Shown: in pieces, positions 29,943-37,218 of the stretch
How positions within the stretch are numbered: the first letter of the stretch is position 1
Layout: each line of letters begins with the position of its first letter
The notes under the pieces: generated by a model
What the model was told of the DNA's origin: nothing
Database searches by the model: none
What the model saw: only the letters and a program-made list of their open reading frames with translations
Position numbers and translations under genes: made by a program
Assembly (NCBI GenBank): GCA_036558305.1
Contig: DATBFX010000015.1
Coordinates: forward strand, 1-43,056
DNA length: 43,056 nucleotides
Reading direction: 5' to 3'
Source of the DNA: DATBFX01 sp036558305
GTDB lineage: Bacteria > Chloroflexota > Chloroflexia > Thermomicrobiales > UBA6265

Positions 29943-32786
29943 ATGAACGTCCCAGAATTCCAGGCCAAGTGGCAGGGCTCGACCCTGAAGGAACGGAGTG
30001 CCGCGCAAGAGCACTTCCTCGACCTGTGCCGCCTGCTCGGGATGCCGACGCCTGCGGAGGCGGACAAGACCGGCGCCTTCTACACGTTCGAGAAGGGCGC
30101 CACCAAGACCGCCGGCGGCCAAGGATTCGCCGACGTCTGGTGGGAGGGCCGGTTCGCCTGGGAGTACAAGGGGCACCGCGCCGACCTCAAAGCCGCGTAC
30201 CAACAACTCTTGCAGTACCGCGAGGACCTCGGCAACCCGCCGCTGCTGGTCGTTTGCGACCTCGACCGGTTCGAGGTCCACACCAACTTCACCGGCACCA
30301 AGAAGGACGTCCACGCGTTTGGCGTCGCCGACCTGGACAAGCCGGAGGTGCTGGCGATCCTGCGGGCGGTGTTCTCCGACCCCGAGGCGTTGCGGCCGGG
30401 GCAGACCGCCGAGGACGTGACGGTCGAGGCGGCGGCGCGGTTCGGGCAATTGGCCGCGGGGTTGCAGGCGCGCGGCGTCGATCCCCACCGGGCGGCGCAC
30501 TTCCTGGTGCAACTGCTCTTTTGTCTGTTCGCCGAGGACGTCGGGCTGCTGCCCAAGGGGCTGTTCACCAACCTCCTGGCGCTCGGCGCGCGGCACCCGG
30601 ACGCGTTCGACCGGCAAATCGGGATGCTGCTGGCGGCGATGCGCGACGGCGGGGCGTTCGGGGTCGAGTGGGTGGTCCGGTTCAACGGCGGGCTGTTCGC
30701 GACGATCGACCCGGCGCCGCTGACCGCGGACGAGTTGGCCGGGTTGCGGGACGCGGCGGCGCTCGATTGGGGGGCGGTCGAGCCGGCGATCTTCGGGACG
30801 CTGTTCGAGCGCAGCCTCGATCCGGGCAAGCGCAGCCAGTTGGGGGCGCACTACACCGGGCGCCACGACATCGAGCGGGTGGTCGAGCCGGTGGTGATGG
30901 CGCCGTTGCGGCGGCGCTGGGAGGCGGTGCGGGCGGAGGCGGATCGGCTGAAAGCGACCTGGGACACCGCCAGCGCCGACGCGGCCCAGCGGAGTTTTCG
31001 CGACCGCGCCCGGGCCACGGCACCGGAGCGCGCGCGGGCCGCGTTCGCGGCGAGTCTGTCCGGGTTCCAACACGAACTGGCGACGGTCCGCGTCCTCGAC
31101 CCGGCGTGCGGCAGCGGGAACTTCCTCTACGTGGCGCTGGCCAAGCTGCTCGACCTCGAAAAGGAGGTCCTGGTCTACGGGGCGGCGAACGGATTGCCGC
31201 TCGGGTACCCGCTCGTCTCGCCGGCGCAGGTGGCCGGGTTGGAGGTCAACGAGTACGCCCGCGAACTGGCCCAGGTCGTCGTCTGGATCGGCTACCTGCA
31301 ATGGCGGCTCGGCAACGGGTTCTCGGGGTTGCCGGACCCGATCCTCGAACCGCTGGAGACGATCCGCTTGCAGGACGCGCTGCTCGACCGGAGCGTACCG
31401 GGCACACCGCGGGAGGCAGAGTGGCCGGCAGCGGACTTCATCATCGGCAATCCGCCGTTCCTCGGCGGCAACAAGGTTCGGGCGGAGTTGGGTGACGCCT
31501 ACCTCGCCGATCTGTTCGCCGTCTACGACGGGCGGGTGGCGCGATTCGCCGACCTCGTGTGCTACTTCTTCGAGAAAGCGCGGTTGATGATCGCCGAGGG
31601 CTCTACCGAGCGCGCAGGGCTTTTGGCGACGAACTCGATCCGGGGCGGTGCCAATCGGCGGGTGCTGGAGCGCATCAAGCAAACGGGCGATATCTTTGCA
31701 GCCTGGGACGACGAGCCGTGGATTCTGGACGGCGCCGCGGTGCGCATCTCGATCGTCGGCTTCGACGACGGGAGCGAGACGGCGCGAATCCTCGACGGCA
31801 GGCGGGTCGCCGCGATCCATGCCGATCTGACCGCCGAGGTCGACGTCACGAAGGCGGACCAGCTCGCGGAGAACGCGGCGATCGCCTTCACCGGGATCAA
31901 GAAGACGGGTCCGTTCGAGATTCCGGGTTCGCTCGCCGAAGCATGGTTGCGATTGCCGGTCAACGTGAACGGGAGACCCAACAGTGACGTCCTCCGGCCG
32001 CTCGCCAACGGGTACGACGTCACGCGCCGGCCGCGTGGAGAGTGGATTGTCGATTTTGGTGTCGACCGCGACGAACGCGAGGCGGCGGCATATCAGGCGC
32101 CGTACGAGTACGTGCGCGAACACGTCTTGCCGGTCCGGGCCCAGAATCGCGATCCGAAGCTGGCGCGCCTGTGGTGGCTGCACGAGCGGGCACGGCCGGA
32201 GATGCGCACCGCATTCTCGCTCCTCGACCGGTTCCTCGCGACGCCGGTGATCGCCAAGCACCGGGTCTTTGTCTGGCTGCCGGCCGCCGTTCTGCCAGAC
32301 CACCAGTTGGTCGTCTTCGCCCGGCAAGACGACTACTTCTTCGGGGTCATGCATTCGCGTGCGCATGCAGTCTGGTCGCTCCGGATGGGAACCTCCCTAG
32401 AGGATCGACCACGCTACACGCCGACGACCTGCTTCGAGACCTTCCCGCTGCCGTGGCCGCCGGGGCAGGAGCCGTGGCGCGACCCGCGCATCCACGCGAT
32501 CGCCAACGCGGCGAACGCGCTGGATGCGGCGCGGCGGGCCTACCTCGACCCGCCGGATGCGACGGCGGACGTCCTGAAGAAGCGTACGCTGACCAACCTC
32601 TACAACGAGCGGCCGACCTGGCTGGCGCTGCTGCACGCCGATCTCGACCGGGCGGTGTGGGCGGCGTATGGGTGGGACAACGCCGACCCGGCGGCGGTCG
32701 CGGACGACGACATCCTGGCCCGGTTGCTGGACCTGAACGGTGCGCGTGCCGCCACCGGCCCGGGTCCGTCGCGGTCGCCGGGGTAG
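29943..32786 (+). CDS. MmeI-like (type IIL) single-chain restriction-modification enzyme
   Basis: 947 residues, close to MmeI (919). The N-terminal nuclease has Asp64 and, after 9 residues, Glu74-Tyr-Lys76 in FAWEYK, the D-X9-EXK spacing of MmeI. A helical linker follows (about 150-300), then GAHYTG (motif X region), the SAM-binding DPACGSGNF (386-394) and the adenine-methylase NPPF (503-506, IIGNPPFLGG). The C-terminal third is the target-recognition region, with HSRAHAVWS and CFETFPLPWPP as seen in this family. It should methylate one strand of an asymmetric site and cut about 20 bases away. The recognition site cannot be read from sequence. No separate methylase or specificity gene is nearby. 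Confidence 0.9.
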   Translation: MNVPEFQAKWQGSTLKERSAAQEHFLDLCRLLGMPTPAEADKTGAFYTFEKGATKTAGGQGFADVWWEGRFAWEYKGHRADLKAAYQQLLQYREDLGNPPLLVVCDLDRFEVHTNFTGTKKDVHAFGVADLDKPEVLAILRAVFSDPEALRPGQTAEDVTVEAAARFGQLAAGLQARGVDPHRAAHFLVQLLFCLFAEDVGLLPKGLFTNLLALGARHPDAFDRQIGMLLAAMRDGGAFGVEWVVRFNGGLFATIDPAPLTADELAGLRDAAALDWGAVEPAIFGTLFERSLDPGKRSQLGAHYTGRHDIERVVEPVVMAPLRRRWEAVRAEADRLKATWDTASADAAQRSFRDRARATAPERARAAFAASLSGFQHELATVRVLDPACGSGNFLYVALAKLLDLEKEVLVYGAANGLPLGYPLVSPAQVAGLEVNEYARELAQVVVWIGYLQWRLGNGFSGLPDPILEPLETIRLQDALLDRSVPGTPREAEWPAADFIIGNPPFLGGNKVRAELGDAYLADLFAVYDGRVARFADLVCYFFEKARLMIAEGSTERAGLLATNSIRGGANRRVLERIKQTGDIFAAWDDEPWILDGAAVRISIVGFDDGSETARILDGRRVAAIHADLTAEVDVTKADQLAENAAIAFTGIKKTGPFEIPGSLAEAWLRLPVNVNGRPNSDVLRPLANGYDVTRRPRGEWIVDFGVDRDEREAAAYQAPYEYVREHVLPVRAQNRDPKLARLWWLHERARPEMRTAFSLLDRFLATPVIAKHRVFVWLPAAVLPDHQLVVFARQDDYFFGVMHSRAHAVWSLRMGTSLEDRPRYTPTTCFETFPLPWPPGQEPWRDPRIHAIANAANALDAARRAYLDPPDATADVLKKRTLTNLYNERPTWLALLHADLDRAVWAAYGWDNADPAAVADDDILARLLDLNGARAATGPGPSRSPG

Positions 32787-32829
32787 GCCGAACCGTCGTC
32801 GGATCGTCGCGAAGAGGGAGGTGGACGTC

Positions 32830-33717
32830 GTGCACTTCAGTCCGAGTAACCATACCCTCCAGATCGTGGGATCGACTGTCACCGAGGTGACGGTCGATCA
32901 TCGCCGCCGGCGCGCGGCAATCGGACTCAGGAGCGCGGCGCGCGCAACGGATCTGTCGCGCAAGGTGTCCGCCGCCCAACTCATCCTCCAACTCGACGAC
33001 CAGATCGCCCGCTTCGACGACGTGCAGGAACAGGTGAGGACCGGCTACATCGCCGACGTCAAGTCCTGGAAGCTGAGCCGGTACATGGGCACGCTGGAGC
33101 GCCTGAAGCTCGTGATGGACTCGACCGACGTGCCGGCGGCGGAGATCAGCAAGCTGCACGGCTTCCGGTTCGAGACGCTGAGCGAGACCCAACGGGTGAA
33201 GCGACGGATGGAGAAGCCGGGCTGGGGCGAGCGGTTGCCTCACGAGCGCGAAAGACTCGTCCGCGATCAGGCGATCAGGAGGATAATGGCCAGCGCCACG
33301 GCGGCGAGCAGCGCCAGGTGGATCAGCATGCCGCCGATCTTGAGCACCAGCCCGGCCACCCAGACCACCGCCAGAACGACGACGAGAATCCAGAGCCAAT
33401 CCATCCCCGTGCCCCGCTCCTTCGGACCGCGACCGACCGCCCCTCCCGTCGAGGAGCGCGGCCACCAGGATGCGGCCGGGAAGGCGCAACGCGATCCGAC
33501 CAAAGGCGTCATTCCCGGCCGCGACGCGGCATCCTCGCACCGTCCGCTCGAGGCGTCAACACCCGGACGGCGAGGGCCGCCGGCTTCACCGCCTCGGCCA
33601 CCAGAGCCGGGCCAGCTCGACCGCCGCCAACGCGAGGAGGGCGACGGCGGCGCCGCTCGCCAGGACCGGGATGACCTGGTGCGGCCACCGCTGGCCGGCG
33701 GCGACCACGCCCACTAG
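32830..33717 (+). CDS. Unrecognised protein; only the first about 155 codons are convincing
   Basis: GTG 32830, behind AGAGGGAGG, opens a frame with clearly coding composition to about 33290. It reads VHFSPSNHTLQIVGSTVTEV, then AAQLILQLDDQIARFDDVQE, WKLSRYMGTLERLKLVMDST and KLHGFRFETLSETQRVKRRM. It is helical, charged and has no membrane segment. I know no family for it. The frame stays open to 33717 but from 33267 runs antisense to a small membrane-protein gene and becomes Pro/Arg/Thr-rich, so a stop has probably been lost or a frameshift occurred near 33290. It starts 43 bases after the restriction-modification gene. Confidence 0.4.
   Translation: MHFSPSNHTLQIVGSTVTEVTVDHRRRRAAIGLRSAARATDLSRKVSAAQLILQLDDQIARFDDVQEQVRTGYIADVKSWKLSRYMGTLERLKLVMDSTDVPAAEISKLHGFRFETLSETQRVKRRMEKPGWGERLPHERERLVRDQAIRRIMASATAASSARWISMPPILSTSPATQTTARTTTRIQSQSIPVPRSFGPRPTAPPVEERGHQDAAGKAQRDPTKGVIPGRDAASSHRPLEASTPGRRGPPASPPRPPEPGQLDRRQREEGDGGAARQDRDDLVRPPLAGGDHAH
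33267..33404 (-). CDS. Lmo0937-family small membrane protein
   Basis: 45 residues, nearly all membrane: MDWLWILVVVLAVVWVAGLV then KIGGMLIHLALLAAVALAII. Two helices joined by a short KIGG turn are characteristic of Lmo0937/DUF5670 proteins ('LxxIxVxLxxxWLxGxxxxxxGGxIHxLLVxAxVxxLI'). The function is unknown; homologues are common in stress-related loci. ATG 33404 has AAGGAG 12 bases upstream. Confidence 0.75.
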   Translation of the reverse strand: MDWLWILVVVLAVVWVAGLVLKIGGMLIHLALLAAVALAIILLIA

Positions 33718-33756
33718 CCAGCCCGCCACGATCGCGCCCGTTTGCCGGTCCCCCAT
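33586..33756 (-). CDS. Possible small membrane protein
   Basis: 56 residues from ATG 33756. It starts MGDRQTGAIVAGWLVGVVAA and has a second hydrophobic run VLASGAAVALLALAAVELAR, so two helices. There is no family match. GGGGAAGA lies 11 bases upstream. The frame extends upstream to 33792 with a less likely start. It could be real or a GC-rich shadow. Confidence 0.35.
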   Translation of the reverse strand: MGDRQTGAIVAGWLVGVVAAGQRWPHQVIPVLASGAAVALLALAAVELARLWWPRR

Positions 33757-33981
33757 CGGCGATCTTCCCCGCGCCCACGGTCGCACGGCCACGGCCTCTC
33801 GTCCATCGCGATTCGTGTCTAGGCGTTTCGTCGGGCAAAACGAGTCGCGGCGGGGGTGCTCGGTGCGAAAGCAAAGGCGTCAAAGCCCCGACCGTTGGCG
33901 CCGTCCTCGCCGGTAGGCGTTTGCCGGCGCGCCGGCGAAATCTGCCGCACCGCTCTCCGAATCGGGTGCGGGGATGACCAC

Positions 33982-33990
33982 TGCTATACT
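33982..33990 (+). promoter_or_regulatory. Extended -10 promoter before the glycosyltransferase gene
   Basis: TGCTATACT, identical to the box before ftsZ. -10 TATACT is at 33985-33990 and the start is near 33997, about 63 bases before GTG 34060. There is no clear -35. Confidence 0.5.
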
Positions 33991-34059
33991 ACAGACCGCC
34001 GCGCTCGGCACGCGTCGCGCGTTTCGGTTCGCCCCAAGGCACGATCTCGGAGAAGCGGT

Positions 34060-35223
34060 GTGCGGGTCGCGATGGATGGCAGCTTCCTGGCGCTGCCTCC
34101 CTCCGGCACGGGGACCTACCTGCGCAGTCTCGCCGACGCCCTCCGCGCGGTCGACCCGTCGCTCGATCTCCGCCTGCTGATGCCGAAATGGGAGCAGTCG
34201 GTCTCGTCGTCTCGGACGGGGAGCGGTCTCCTCGACCGGATTCGCGGCGACCGTCGCCTGCAACGCGCCGGTTGGGAGTTGACCGGCATCGCCAAGGCGG
34301 CTCGTCGCGAGCGGCCCGATCTCCTCCACATTCCGCACTTTTCGGCCCCCTTTCGCCCGGGCTGCCCGCTCGTCGTCACGATCCACGACACGATCCCGCT
34401 CGTCTTGCCGGCCTATCGGGCATCGCGAGCGATGCGTCTTCACCTCGCCGCAATCAGACGGACGGTCCGCGCGGCGCGTCTGATCCTCGTTCCTTCCCAG
34501 GCGGCCGCAACCGACGTCGTTCGCACACTTGGCGTCTCCGCGACACGGATCCGGATCACGCCGGAAGCCGCGGGATCCGCCTTTCGACCGGCCGCGGACG
34601 AAATCAGGTTGCGAGAAACTCTGCGCCGGCTGGGCGTGACCCGGCGGTATGTCTTCAACGTCGGCGGGCTCGACGTCCGAAAGAACCTTCCCGTCCTCCT
34701 CGAAGCGTTCGCCCGGCTGCAAAGCCGCACGGAAGCACCGCTGCAACTCGTGATCGCGGGCGCTCCACACTCCGACAATCCCACCGTCTATCCTCCGTTG
34801 GCACCGGTGATTCGCCGACTCGGCATCGAGGGAGCGGTCCTCCTCTGCGGTCGCGTCGACGAAGAAGAAAAGCTTGCACTCTATCAAGGCGCCGCCCTCT
34901 ACGCGACGCCCTCGCTCTATGAAGGCTTCGGATTGACGGCGTTGGAGGCGATGGCCTGCGGCGTCCCGACCATCGCCGCGAACCGGACGAGTCTCCCCGA
35001 AGTCGTCGGCGACGGCGGTCTCCTCGTCGAACCCGAAGCCGAGGCGTTCGCCGAGGCGATACTCGGCGTGTTGAGCGACGACGACCGTGCCGCGGAGTTG
35101 CGCCGGCGCGCCCTGGCGCAAGCCGCACGGTTTACCTGGCACCGAACGGCGCACTTGACCCTAGCGGCCTATCGTGAGGCCATCGCGGGCAATCCCGACA
35201 GCGCGGGAGGAAGGGTCGATTGA
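34060..35223 (+). CDS. Glycosyltransferase, GT4 family (GT-B fold)
   Basis: 387 residues. The N-terminal half has the acceptor-side glycine pattern MDGSFLALPPSGTGTYLRSL and HDTIPLVLP. The C-terminal half has YVFNVGGLDVRKNLPVLLEAF, the donor-binding ATPSLYEGFGLTALEAMACGVP with the E-x7-E motif, and ANRTSLPEVVGDGGLLVEP. It transfers a sugar from a nucleotide donor, retaining configuration, probably to a glycan or lipid at the membrane's inner face; the substrate is unknown. GTG 34060 has GGAGAAG upstream. The stop overlaps the next start (TGATG). Confidence 0.92.
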   Translation: MRVAMDGSFLALPPSGTGTYLRSLADALRAVDPSLDLRLLMPKWEQSVSSSRTGSGLLDRIRGDRRLQRAGWELTGIAKAARRERPDLLHIPHFSAPFRPGCPLVVTIHDTIPLVLPAYRASRAMRLHLAAIRRTVRAARLILVPSQAAATDVVRTLGVSATRIRITPEAAGSAFRPAADEIRLRETLRRLGVTRRYVFNVGGLDVRKNLPVLLEAFARLQSRTEAPLQLVIAGAPHSDNPTVYPPLAPVIRRLGIEGAVLLCGRVDEEEKLALYQGAALYATPSLYEGFGLTALEAMACGVPTIAANRTSLPEVVGDGGLLVEPEAEAFAEAILGVLSDDDRAAELRRRALAQAARFTWHRTAHLTLAAYREAIAGNPDSAGGRVD

Positions 35224-35792
35224 TGGCGGAGAAGCGGCAGATTGCCCTTCGCGACGCGTTACGCCTGCTCTCACCGGGACCGGTGGCGCTGGTCTCGACG
35301 ATGTATCGCGATCAACCGAACGTGATGACCGCCGCCTGGCTGTTGCCGCTCAGTCTCGATCCGGTGCGCGTCGGCGTCGCGGTTCATCCGACGCGGTTGA
35401 CGCACGAGTTCATCTCGAAGTCGGAGTGGTTCGCCCTCAACATCCCCAACGTCGACCTGATCACCCCGGTCCACACCTGCGGCCTGACCTCGGGCCGCGA
35501 CGGCGACAAGTTCGCCGCCACCGGGCTCACCCCGACCGAGGCCCAGGAGATCGAGGCCCCGCTGATCGCCGAGTGCGTTGCCCACATCGAATGCGGCGTC
35601 GCCGAGCGCGTCACCCTGGGCGACCACGACCTCTTCGTCGGCAGCGTGCTGGCAGTCAGCGCCCTCGACGAAGCCTTCGACGGGTTCTGGGACGTCACCG
35701 TCGACGCCGGCCGGCTCCTCCACCACCTCGGCGCCGATCGCTACGCGGGACTCGAGCGCTCGTATCGGGTCACACCGCCGGAGGAGGACTGA
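35223..35792 (+). CDS. Flavin reductase-like FMN-binding protein
   Basis: 189 residues, split-barrel flavoprotein. Family features are SPGPVALVSTMYRDQPNVMTAAWLLPLSLDPVRVGVAV, LTHEFISKSEWFALNIPN, the CGLTSGRDGDKFAATGLTP block and IECGVAERVTLGDHDLFVGSVL. It binds FMN and either reduces flavin with NAD(P)H or acts on a small substrate. The start overlaps the glycosyltransferase stop, so both are one transcript although no shared pathway is obvious. Confidence 0.88.
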   Translation: MAEKRQIALRDALRLLSPGPVALVSTMYRDQPNVMTAAWLLPLSLDPVRVGVAVHPTRLTHEFISKSEWFALNIPNVDLITPVHTCGLTSGRDGDKFAATGLTPTEAQEIEAPLIAECVAHIECGVAERVTLGDHDLFVGSVLAVSALDEAFDGFWDVTVDAGRLLHHLGADRYAGLERSYRVTPPEED

Positions 35793-35810
35793 TGGCGCGC
35801 CCCCGATACG

Positions 35811-37067
35811 TCACCCGTCTTTGAAAGCGTCACAACCCCGGTAAAAGTAGAGTTCGATGTCGACCCGGCCGCGATCCTGGCCAACGTTGGCAAAGTCGTC
35901 GACGACGGCATTGGCAAAGACGTCGGTGAACTCACTCTTGAGGATCTGGTTGACCGCGCGGGCAATCGCCACGCCATCGGGGATCTGCGTACTGAAGCCG
36001 AAGGTCTGGGTGAAACCGACTTTGCAGCCGGGATACTTCGCCAGTTCGGCACGGATCTGATCGGCCGCGTCCTTCTGTGCCGCCTCTTCGCCATTGAGGA
36101 GCCCGTCAGCATCGACGTTGATCGAGAATTCGTCTGAAGCGGACGTGTCGACGAACCCGGTGTTCGCCTGCGCACTCAACACCGTCGCCGTCGCCGCCGC
36201 GATCACCTGCTGCGTCGCAAGCGCGTTGACCGTCGCCTGGATATTGGCGGCGTCGGCCTGGGCGGTCGCCAATTCGGAATCGCTCGACGCCTGGACGACC
36301 TGGAGCGCCTCCGCCGTCTCTTGCGCGGACTTCAGTGCCGCCTGCGCCGTCGCCAGGTCGTTGGCGCCGCTCTCGGCGTTCTGGGTGGCGACCGCCGCGA
36401 TCTCGGCGAGTTGCGTGGCCTGGGCGTTCGCGGTCGCCTGGGCATTGGCGCCGCTGTCCGCATTCTCGGTGGCGATCTTGGCGACCAACGCCGCCTGGGT
36501 TTCCTGGGCGGCGATCGTCGCCTGCGCCGATTGCGCGTCCGCCGTCGCCTGCGCCGCCGCCGCGGCCAGTTGCCGGGTGACCTCGTCCACGTCGGACTGA
36601 CTCTGCGCCTGCTGCGTGGCGAACGCCGCCATCGTCGCCTGGGCGGCCAGCGCATCCTGGGTCGCCTTGGCGTCGGCCGTGGCCCGCTCGTTGTCCGACA
36701 TCGCCGCGCGCGTCGCCAGCGCCTGCGCCGTCGCCGTCGCCTGCGCCTTCGCCAGGGCATCGAGCGTCGCCCGCGCCTCGACGGTCTGCGCCGCGCTGGC
36801 GCTCATCGCCGTCGCCGACGCTTCGAGATTGGCGACCGACAGCGCCTGCGCCGTCGCGGTCGCCGCCGCGGCTGCCGCATCCGCATTCCGCGCCGCCTGG
36901 CTCGTCGCCAGCAGATCGGGCGTCGCCGTCGGCGTCGGCGTCGGCGGTTTCGACCCGACCGTGTTGGCGGTGAAAAAGAGCATCGCCAGCCCCAGCAGCA
37001 GGTCGGCAAACAACCACCCGCCCAACATGACCATCGAACGCTGCTCGCGACGCTTGAGAAGATTCAC
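35811..37067 (-). CDS. MotB/ZorB-like protein: one membrane helix with Asp, long Ala/Gln-rich helix, OmpA-like end
   Basis: 418 residues from GTG 37067 (GGAG upstream). The short basic N-terminus and one membrane helix (about 14-37, GGWLFADLLLGLAMLFFTAN) place Asp22 as in the MotB/ZorB proton-channel helix ('ADxMxxLxxFF'). After a TPTPTATP hinge comes a very long Ala/Gln/Thr-rich helical region (about 50-315, full of ATAQA- and AQATA-like units). The C-terminal 100 residues resemble a degenerate OmpA-like domain: VGFTQTFGFSTQ, AIARAVNQIL and RGRVDIELYF stand where peptidoglycan-binding proteins have GHTD, RAxxVxxxL and RRVEI. It is probably anchored to the cell wall. It follows the two-helix coiled-coil gene across a repeat element. 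Confidence 0.75.
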   Translation of the reverse strand: MNLLKRREQRSMVMLGGWLFADLLLGLAMLFFTANTVGSKPPTPTPTATPDLLATSQAARNADAAAAAATATAQALSVANLEASATAMSASAAQTVEARATLDALAKAQATATAQALATRAAMSDNERATADAKATQDALAAQATMAAFATQQAQSQSDVDEVTRQLAAAAAQATADAQSAQATIAAQETQAALVAKIATENADSGANAQATANAQATQLAEIAAVATQNAESGANDLATAQAALKSAQETAEALQVVQASSDSELATAQADAANIQATVNALATQQVIAAATATVLSAQANTGFVDTSASDEFSINVDADGLLNGEEAAQKDAADQIRAELAKYPGCKVGFTQTFGFSTQIPDGVAIARAVNQILKSEFTDVFANAVVDDFANVGQDRGRVDIELYFYRGCDAFKDG

Positions 37068-37082
37068 GCTCGTACTCCGACG

Positions 37083-37213
37083 AAGGCGGCAAGGCGGCAA
37101 GGCGGCAAGGCGGCAAGGGAGAGGCGAGGGAGCGAGGAGGCGAGAAGGAGAGGGTCACAGTGCGTTTGCACCAGTCGTCCTTGCCGCCTTGCCGCCTTGC
37201 CGCCTTGCCGCCT
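37083..37213. repeat. Inverted element with GGCGGCAA octad arms
   Basis: Arms 37083-37118 (GGCGGCAA units) and 37179-37213 (TTGCCGCC units) pair perfectly over 35 bp around a 60-base purine-rich loop. The element exactly fills the space between the stop of the gene at 37219 and the start of the gene at 37067. It has the same design as the elements at 21777 and 28504, with an 8-bp unit instead of 7. Confidence 0.9.
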
Positions 37214-37218
37214 CACGT

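Noticed and set aside
29700..32366. An 888-codon leftward open frame opposite the restriction-modification gene
   Set aside because: It is a mirror of strongly GC-biased third positions; the translation has no fold-like pattern and the plus-strand gene shows clear catalytic motifs.
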